This document shows, one piece after another, positions 59,830 through 64,000 of a DNA stretch of 64,000 nucleotides. Where the stretch lies: positions 1 through 64,000 of the IMG/VR virus record IMGVR_UViG_3300030102_007788. One strand, given 5' to 3'. The position numbers and the translations under genes were made by a program. This stretch comes from a virus. Position 1 is the first letter of the stretch, and every line of letters starts with the position of its first letter. The notes under the pieces were generated by a model. It made no database searches and had not been told where the DNA came from. It saw nothing but the letters and a program-made list of their open reading frames with translations.

Positions 59830-60722
59830 AAAATTATAACGCTTGTATTTCTTATATATCCTCACGAGAGAACTGTATAGGTAACTCTCTAAAGTCACTA
59901 CATGATAACTTTAATTATAAATACAACTACCCTGTCTACGTTCATTATTTTGACGATATATATTCTCATCCCGATTTACTAAAGTCAGTACATGAGCAAA
60001 TAGGTGATTACATCCAATTTATCAAAATAGATTATAACACCCCAAAACATGTAAAAAAGGAAGACTTATTTTTTAATAGAGATTTGTGGTATGTGAATAA
60101 TCATTTTTCCGTACATAGGATTGGTTACTTGCATATGTGTCATTTTGTTAGCAACATGTTTGAGTATCCCAACACTAAGTTTCATGAGTATGATTACGTA
60201 ATGGTTCATGACGATGAAGCTGGATACAATTCAGAATTACCTTACAACCCATTTGAAATTCTCTCTGAGCGGGAAGAATTTTTAGGTAGTTTTAAATCAG
60301 GCCAAAGGTTAAGAGACGGCAAACCTCACCAAGGTCACTTAGACACTAGAATTGGTCTTTGTGAACTAACAGTTAATTTCTTAAAAAAGAATAACATAAC
60401 CCCTAAAAATAAAAAGTTATTAAATTTGTTAGATAGCGATACTGCTGAAAGTGACTTTCACTTTTTAGATTGGTGCGACACTTACGTCCTTAAAACATCA
60501 ATGTTTAAAACTGATATATGGAAACTCTGGATAAAGGAGGTGAACGAAAGTGGAGGTATCTACAAATACCGCTGGGGAGACAATGAAATAATTAGCCTAT
60601 TTGCGCATTTTGTTCAAGAGGAAATTTTTGATTTTAAAGCTGTTGAGGAGGGATACCACGACTTAGGTAAATACAGAAGACTACAAGACACCGCGCCAAG
60701 TGTGCAAGACCTAAATAAATGA
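59826..60722 (+). CDS. Glycosyltransferase of GT15-like type
   Basis: A 298-residue protein with GAGG before its ATG. It has the pattern of the KRE2/MNT1 alpha-1,2-mannosyltransferase family (GT15): VHRIGYLHMCHFVSN, then YDYVMVHDDEAG with an acidic motif, and near the C-terminus YKYRWGDNEIISLFAHFV, the RxGDxxI-type block. GT15 is best known from fungi. The match is at motif level and needs a profile search. It lies in the middle of the glycan locus, with overlaps on both sides. Confidence 0.6.
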   Translation: MKNYNACISYISSRENCIGNSLKSLHDNFNYKYNYPVYVHYFDDIYSHPDLLKSVHEQIGDYIQFIKIDYNTPKHVKKEDLFFNRDLWYVNNHFSVHRIGYLHMCHFVSNMFEYPNTKFHEYDYVMVHDDEAGYNSELPYNPFEILSEREEFLGSFKSGQRLRDGKPHQGHLDTRIGLCELTVNFLKKNNITPKNKKLLNLLDSDTAESDFHFLDWCDTYVLKTSMFKTDIWKLWIKEVNESGGIYKYRWGDNEIISLFAHFVQEEIFDFKAVEEGYHDLGKYRRLQDTAPSVQDLNK

Positions 60723-61654
60723 CCTTTTACATCATAGAGCCTCATTTTCACTATCAACAGTTTTCTTATTATTCTACATTAGCAAAAGAAATAGTAAAAA
60801 ATGAAGATGCCCAAGTAGCCCTAAATCCAAATTCTATCCAAGACATACCAGAATCTCTTTCTAAAGAGAATTGTATTTTTTTAGGCTTGGGTTTTTTCGA
60901 TAGCAAATGCTATGAAAAACATTTTTCTAACTTCCTGAATACAAAGGCTTTAAAAATAGCATACTTGCATAAAGTAAAAAACTCCTATCAAGAAAAAATA
61001 AACTTCTGCAAAAGCCATAAGGTAGATTTGATTCTAACTTCCACCCCCTTAGAAAAAGAAATACAAGAAGATTCAGGTATACGAACTTTCACTTTACCAT
61101 ATGGAGCAGATCCCAATACTTTCAATATTGCCCCTGATGTTAAAAAACAATATGACATAAGCTTCAGCGGCGCTATGCATGAAAACAAGCAGGGTGTACC
61201 AGAAGAATTATTAAACATAAGATTTAAAGCGCGTGATCTTATCAAAGAAAGAAAAGACTTGTCTATTTTTTGGAATGGCTCTGACGACCCCAGTCAATCC
61301 TATAGAATGTCCCAGCCTGAATATGTCAAAAAACTAAATCAAAGCAAGATCTGGTATGCTGCGACTGGGCCAGCTTGGGACATGAACCCTCGTCATTCTG
61401 AAATTTTATTTTGCGGAGCTGTTTTGCTTACAAACGAAACCCCTAGCGGTTATTATGACCAATGGGAGGACGGTTTTAATTGTGTTCGATACAAGACGGA
61501 TCTGTCAAATCTTAATGAAAAAATAAATGAAGCGTTAGAAAAACAAGAATTTATAAGCAAAAACGCATATAATTTTGCGTTAGATAATTTAACTCCTAAT
61601 AAAATTTACGAAAGACTTAAGTGGATAATAAAGCAAAATTTAAAGATAATTTAA
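60719..61654 (+). CDS. Glycosyltransferase, CgeB-like
   Basis: A 311-residue protein, ATGA overlap upstream. It has a Rossmann-like N-terminal region, an IRTFTLPYGADPNTF stretch, the donor motif KIWYAATGPAWDMNPRHSEIL and a late GAVLLTNETPSGYYDQWEDG block, which together resemble the CgeB-type glycosyltransferases that often occur in phages. The radical SAM gene begins inside its last 34 bp. Confidence 0.7.
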   Translation: MTFYIIEPHFHYQQFSYYSTLAKEIVKNEDAQVALNPNSIQDIPESLSKENCIFLGLGFFDSKCYEKHFSNFLNTKALKIAYLHKVKNSYQEKINFCKSHKVDLILTSTPLEKEIQEDSGIRTFTLPYGADPNTFNIAPDVKKQYDISFSGAMHENKQGVPEELLNIRFKARDLIKERKDLSIFWNGSDDPSQSYRMSQPEYVKKLNQSKIWYAATGPAWDMNPRHSEILFCGAVLLTNETPSGYYDQWEDGFNCVRYKTDLSNLNEKINEALEKQEFISKNAYNFALDNLTPNKIYERLKWIIKQNLKII

Positions 61655-62475
61655 AGCTTATAGAGATAGAAATTTTTTCTTTCTGTAATAGGAAGTGCTG
61701 GTTTTGCCCCAACTCTTATGTGGATCGTATTTCAGAAACAACTTTCATGAATGAGGAAGTATATTTAGGCCTCATCAAACAACTTCAGGAAATAGATTAT
61801 TCAGGCGAGTTAACATACAGCAGATACAACGAGCCCCTTTCTTACCGAGAAGTTTTTACTAAAAGAGTAAAACAAGCTCGTAAACTTTTACCAAATGCAA
61901 CCTTAAGAACAAATACTAACGGAGATTATATAACTAGAGATTACATAGAAGAGCTTTGTGACATAGGGCTAGATCAACTTTGGATTCAACAGTATTTAGC
62001 TAATCAAGAAAGGTACAATCATGCTAAAGTAAAATCAAAAATGATATCTAAAATTAAAAAATTAGACTTACCTTACGAAACGCTTGTTGATATAGAAGGC
62101 TGTAAAATAGAGTTTGACCTCTCTCACAGGGATACCACAATTCACCTTAGGGCAAGAAACTTTGCGATTGACGGATCTAGCAGAGGAGGTACCGTACCTA
62201 TTGCAGAGCAGTACACAAGAACACAACGATGCCTTCAGCCGTTTCATAATATGTACATTGATTACAACGGGCACGTTATGGTGTGTTGCGCCCTAAGGTC
62301 TGACGTGGAGCCTTACGACGAAGGTAGAATGGGGCACATAAACCAAGGTAAATTATGGGACATACATTCTAGCGACACCTATAAACCTTGGAGGGAGCAC
62401 CATAAAGAAGACGGCCCCAAAGAGGGGGTTTGCAAAACTTGCAGAGACAATGTCAAGCCATCTTATCTAGAATGA
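61621..62475 (+). CDS. Radical SAM / SPASM-type protein
   Basis: A 284-residue protein that begins with GTG. The radical SAM motif CNRKCWFC (Cys22, Cys26, Cys29) binds the iron-sulphur cluster and S-adenosylmethionine. Cysteines near the end (RCLQPFHNMYIDYNGHVMVC, then VCKTCRD) look like a SPASM-type auxiliary cluster region. Radical SAM/SPASM enzymes modify peptides, sugars or other small molecules. In this locus it may modify a sugar or a glycan-linked residue. The GTG lies inside the preceding gene, 34 bp before its stop. Confidence 0.85.
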   Translation: MDNKAKFKDNLKLIEIEIFSFCNRKCWFCPNSYVDRISETTFMNEEVYLGLIKQLQEIDYSGELTYSRYNEPLSYREVFTKRVKQARKLLPNATLRTNTNGDYITRDYIEELCDIGLDQLWIQQYLANQERYNHAKVKSKMISKIKKLDLPYETLVDIEGCKIEFDLSHRDTTIHLRARNFAIDGSSRGGTVPIAEQYTRTQRCLQPFHNMYIDYNGHVMVCCALRSDVEPYDEGRMGHINQGKLWDIHSSDTYKPWREHHKEDGPKEGVCKTCRDNVKPSYLE

Positions 62476-63248
62476 AAACAGCGGTACTTATAACAGGTCA
62501 ACTTAGAGACTATAAGATAAATTGCCTTAACCATGTCAAGCATCTTATAGAACCCAACAACGCAGATGTTTTTGTTTATGCATGCACTCAAAATACTATT
62601 CACAACTGCGGTAAGAGTCTAGACCAGAAATATTATAGAACTGCTAACTATGGCAAAGATGAGATAATTGATAATGTAAGTGAAATATATGGCAATTACT
62701 TAAAACTTGTAGAAGTAGATGAAAATGAAAAGTTAACGGAGGATGACTTTGGCACACTTGGATATTTCAGAACAAGGATGCAAAACCAAATAGATAACAT
62801 AGGCAAAGGTTTTGCTATGGCTAAGTCCCATGACGATTATGACGTTATAATTAGATGCAGACCTGACAACTCTATGTACTTGCAGCCTGTCAAAGTTAAG
62901 GATTTCCCTTTTAACGACACTACAATATATAGCACGGTTTTTATGCCATCTAGGCATAGGGATTTATGTTTTTTTGCGATGGCTAACCCACACGTATTTG
63001 AAAAATACTGCTCTTACGAATACCTTAAAGGGGAAGACCCAAATAGAAAGGATAGTAACTTTTTATGCACGGAGCACGCTTGGGAGGGGTATTTAATGCA
63101 AAACGGCATAAATGTTCAATATATACCAGATGTATGCAGGCCATTCACTCAATTTGACAAAAGCACAAAAGTAGCAGATTTCCCATACAGAAACGAAAAA
63201 GAAAAGTTGGTGGATCATCACGGAAATTGGGTAGATCAAGTAATATAA
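62472..63248 (+). CDS. Glycosyltransferase-like hypothetical protein
   Basis: A 258-residue protein starting at the ATG at 62472 (MKTAVLITGQLRDY), whose ATGA overlaps the radical SAM stop; a 14-residue upstream extension was rejected. The opening LITGQLRDY and DVIIRCRPDNSMYL (near residue 123) look like the first part of a nucleotide-sugar-binding fold seen in sugar-transferase-like proteins. The rest is not distinctive. It overlaps the next gene by 1 bp. Confidence 0.55.
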   Translation: MKTAVLITGQLRDYKINCLNHVKHLIEPNNADVFVYACTQNTIHNCGKSLDQKYYRTANYGKDEIIDNVSEIYGNYLKLVEVDENEKLTEDDFGTLGYFRTRMQNQIDNIGKGFAMAKSHDDYDVIIRCRPDNSMYLQPVKVKDFPFNDTTIYSTVFMPSRHRDLCFFAMANPHVFEKYCSYEYLKGEDPNRKDSNFLCTEHAWEGYLMQNGINVQYIPDVCRPFTQFDKSTKVADFPYRNEKEKLVDHHGNWVDQVI

Positions 63249-64000
63249 TGCAGCCTGTTATAAGAGTAGACTTTACCGTAGGGTTTGGTAATAACTTATT
63301 CCAATTTGTTTACGCTAAATTATTAGCTGAAAAAATCGGAGCCAAGATTTATATTCTCTCTCCTATTACAGACTACTTTGGAATAGATTGCCTAGACTTG
63401 CTAGTAGCAGACGACACCTATGAAAATGTTTCTGTATATTTTTCTAGTAAAATTTTTGAAAACGGGCTTCCCTTAAAACAGGTGACTACCGAGCAGCAGG
63501 CTAAGACCGAGCTAGAGAACCCTTCAAAGTGCAACTATTTACTTAATGGTTATTTCGAAGATTATACGTTATACGAAACCCATCTTGAAAAAATTAGATC
63601 TTGGTTTATTAGACCTGATGTTATAGATAAAGAAAATGCAGTCTTGCATCTAAGGTTAGGAGATAGGTTATTCATCCCCACAACTTACCAACAGGAAAGT
63701 CTTCTTACTTTCGATAAGTATAAACGCGGCTTAGATCAAATGGATTTTGACAAACTTTACATTGTTTCTGACCTACCTGAGTGGAGGCATTTTAAATATG
63801 ATGAGCTTTTACAATACAGATACCACGTTAAGGTTGAGGAAAATACTCTCGAAATGTCTGCAAAAGCTGCTAATTACGTAAACGAATTAGTTGAAAAATT
63901 TTCAAATTCATATAAAATAAGCTTTTGTAACGGTAATCTTAGTTCTGATTTTTATAAGATTATGAGCTACGATAAAATTATTTTTGGCTATAGCACTTTC
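63248..64000 (+). CDS. GT11-like (alpha-1,2-fucosyltransferase type) protein, 3' partial
   Basis: The frame opens at ATG 63248 (TAATG overlap) and is open to the right edge; 251 codons are visible. Two stretches fit the GT11 family: a GFGNNLFQFVYAKLLAE opening, and HLRLGDR near residue 133, which recalls the HxRxGD motif that binds GDP-fucose. The end of the visible part (YDKIIFGYSTF) is close to the family's FSWW-type C-terminal site. It likely continues for some tens of residues past the window. Substrate is uncertain. Confidence 0.65.
   Translation, partial: MQPVIRVDFTVGFGNNLFQFVYAKLLAEKIGAKIYILSPITDYFGIDCLDLLVADDTYENVSVYFSSKIFENGLPLKQVTTEQQAKTELENPSKCNYLLNGYFEDYTLYETHLEKIRSWFIRPDVIDKENAVLHLRLGDRLFIPTTYQQESLLTFDKYKRGLDQMDFDKLYIVSDLPEWRHFKYDELLQYRYHVKVEENTLEMSAKAANYVNELVEKFSNSYKISFCNGNLSSDFYKIMSYDKIIFGYSTF

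Noticed and set aside
62430-62471. 14-residue upstream extension of the 62472 gene
   Set aside because: The ATG at 62472 makes an ATGA overlap with the radical SAM stop, and the family-like sequence begins there.
1-64000. CRISPR array, tRNA genes, integrase, transposase
   Set aside because: No regular direct repeats with spacers, no cloverleaf-like sequence and no integrase or transposase motif seen by eye.

Overview
The window is part of the genome of a large tailed phage with a long, flexible, lambda-like (siphovirus) tail. It carries a lambda-type tail module (gpM, gpL, gpK, gpI and gpJ homologues), a 2183-residue tape measure, two near-duplicate tail-tube-like genes, three giant tandem fibre genes, nucleotide-metabolism genes, a sigma-like factor and a long run of glycosyltransferases. 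Genes are tightly packed, often with ATGA or TAATG overlaps. No integrase, transposase, tRNA, rRNA or CRISPR array is visible. A small gspC/pilP-like gene with a signal peptide resembles a family I know from Verrucomicrobia, and it sits next to a prepilin-like gene. A host in the Planctomycetes-Verrucomicrobia group is therefore plausible, but this is inference.

Layout. (+) 1-10824: three very long fibre genes built of GxVGIGTxxP repeats; the first runs off the left edge. (+) 10836-13349: four neck or tail-completion genes. (+) 13428-16151: two paralogous tail-tube-like genes, then a strong terminator. (+) 16242-24868: tail-assembly-chaperone-like genes and the tape measure. (-) 24865-35022: tail-tip operon M-L-K-I-J plus a coiled-coil structural protein. 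(+) 35084-41156: three more tube-fold-like structural proteins and a protein of about ten TIG/IPT-like domains. (-) 41153-44784: 2OG-Fe(II) oxygenase, DUF2384-like small protein, DegT aminotransferase, GspC/PilP-like protein, prepilin-like protein, small protein and inorganic pyrophosphatase. (+) 44802-45122: one orphan gene. (-) 45119-53434: small proteins, two DUF2589-like proteins, NrdB, a glycosyltransferase, NrdA, small proteins, Hsp20, dUTPase and dCMP deaminase. 53435-53857: a 423-bp noncoding region that looks like a structured RNA. (+) 53858-end: dNMP-kinase-like protein, sigma-like factor, small protein, then a glycan locus of glycosyltransferases and a radical SAM protein, ending in a GT11-like gene cut by the right edge.

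How it fits together. The tail module builds a long contractionless tail with elaborate surface fibres. NrdA, NrdB, dUTPase, dCMP deaminase, dNMP kinase and perhaps pyrophosphatase supply DNA precursors. The sigma-like protein may read an AGTGTAATAT-type motif found just upstream of several structural operons. The glycosyltransferases, radical SAM enzyme and aminotransferase probably build or modify a glycan on the virion or the host surface. The most unusual parts are the prepilin/GspC-like pair, the candidate structured RNA, the NrdB with isoleucine at the radical-tyrosine position, the single in-frame stop between two chaperone-like genes, and the five tail-tube-like paralogues.
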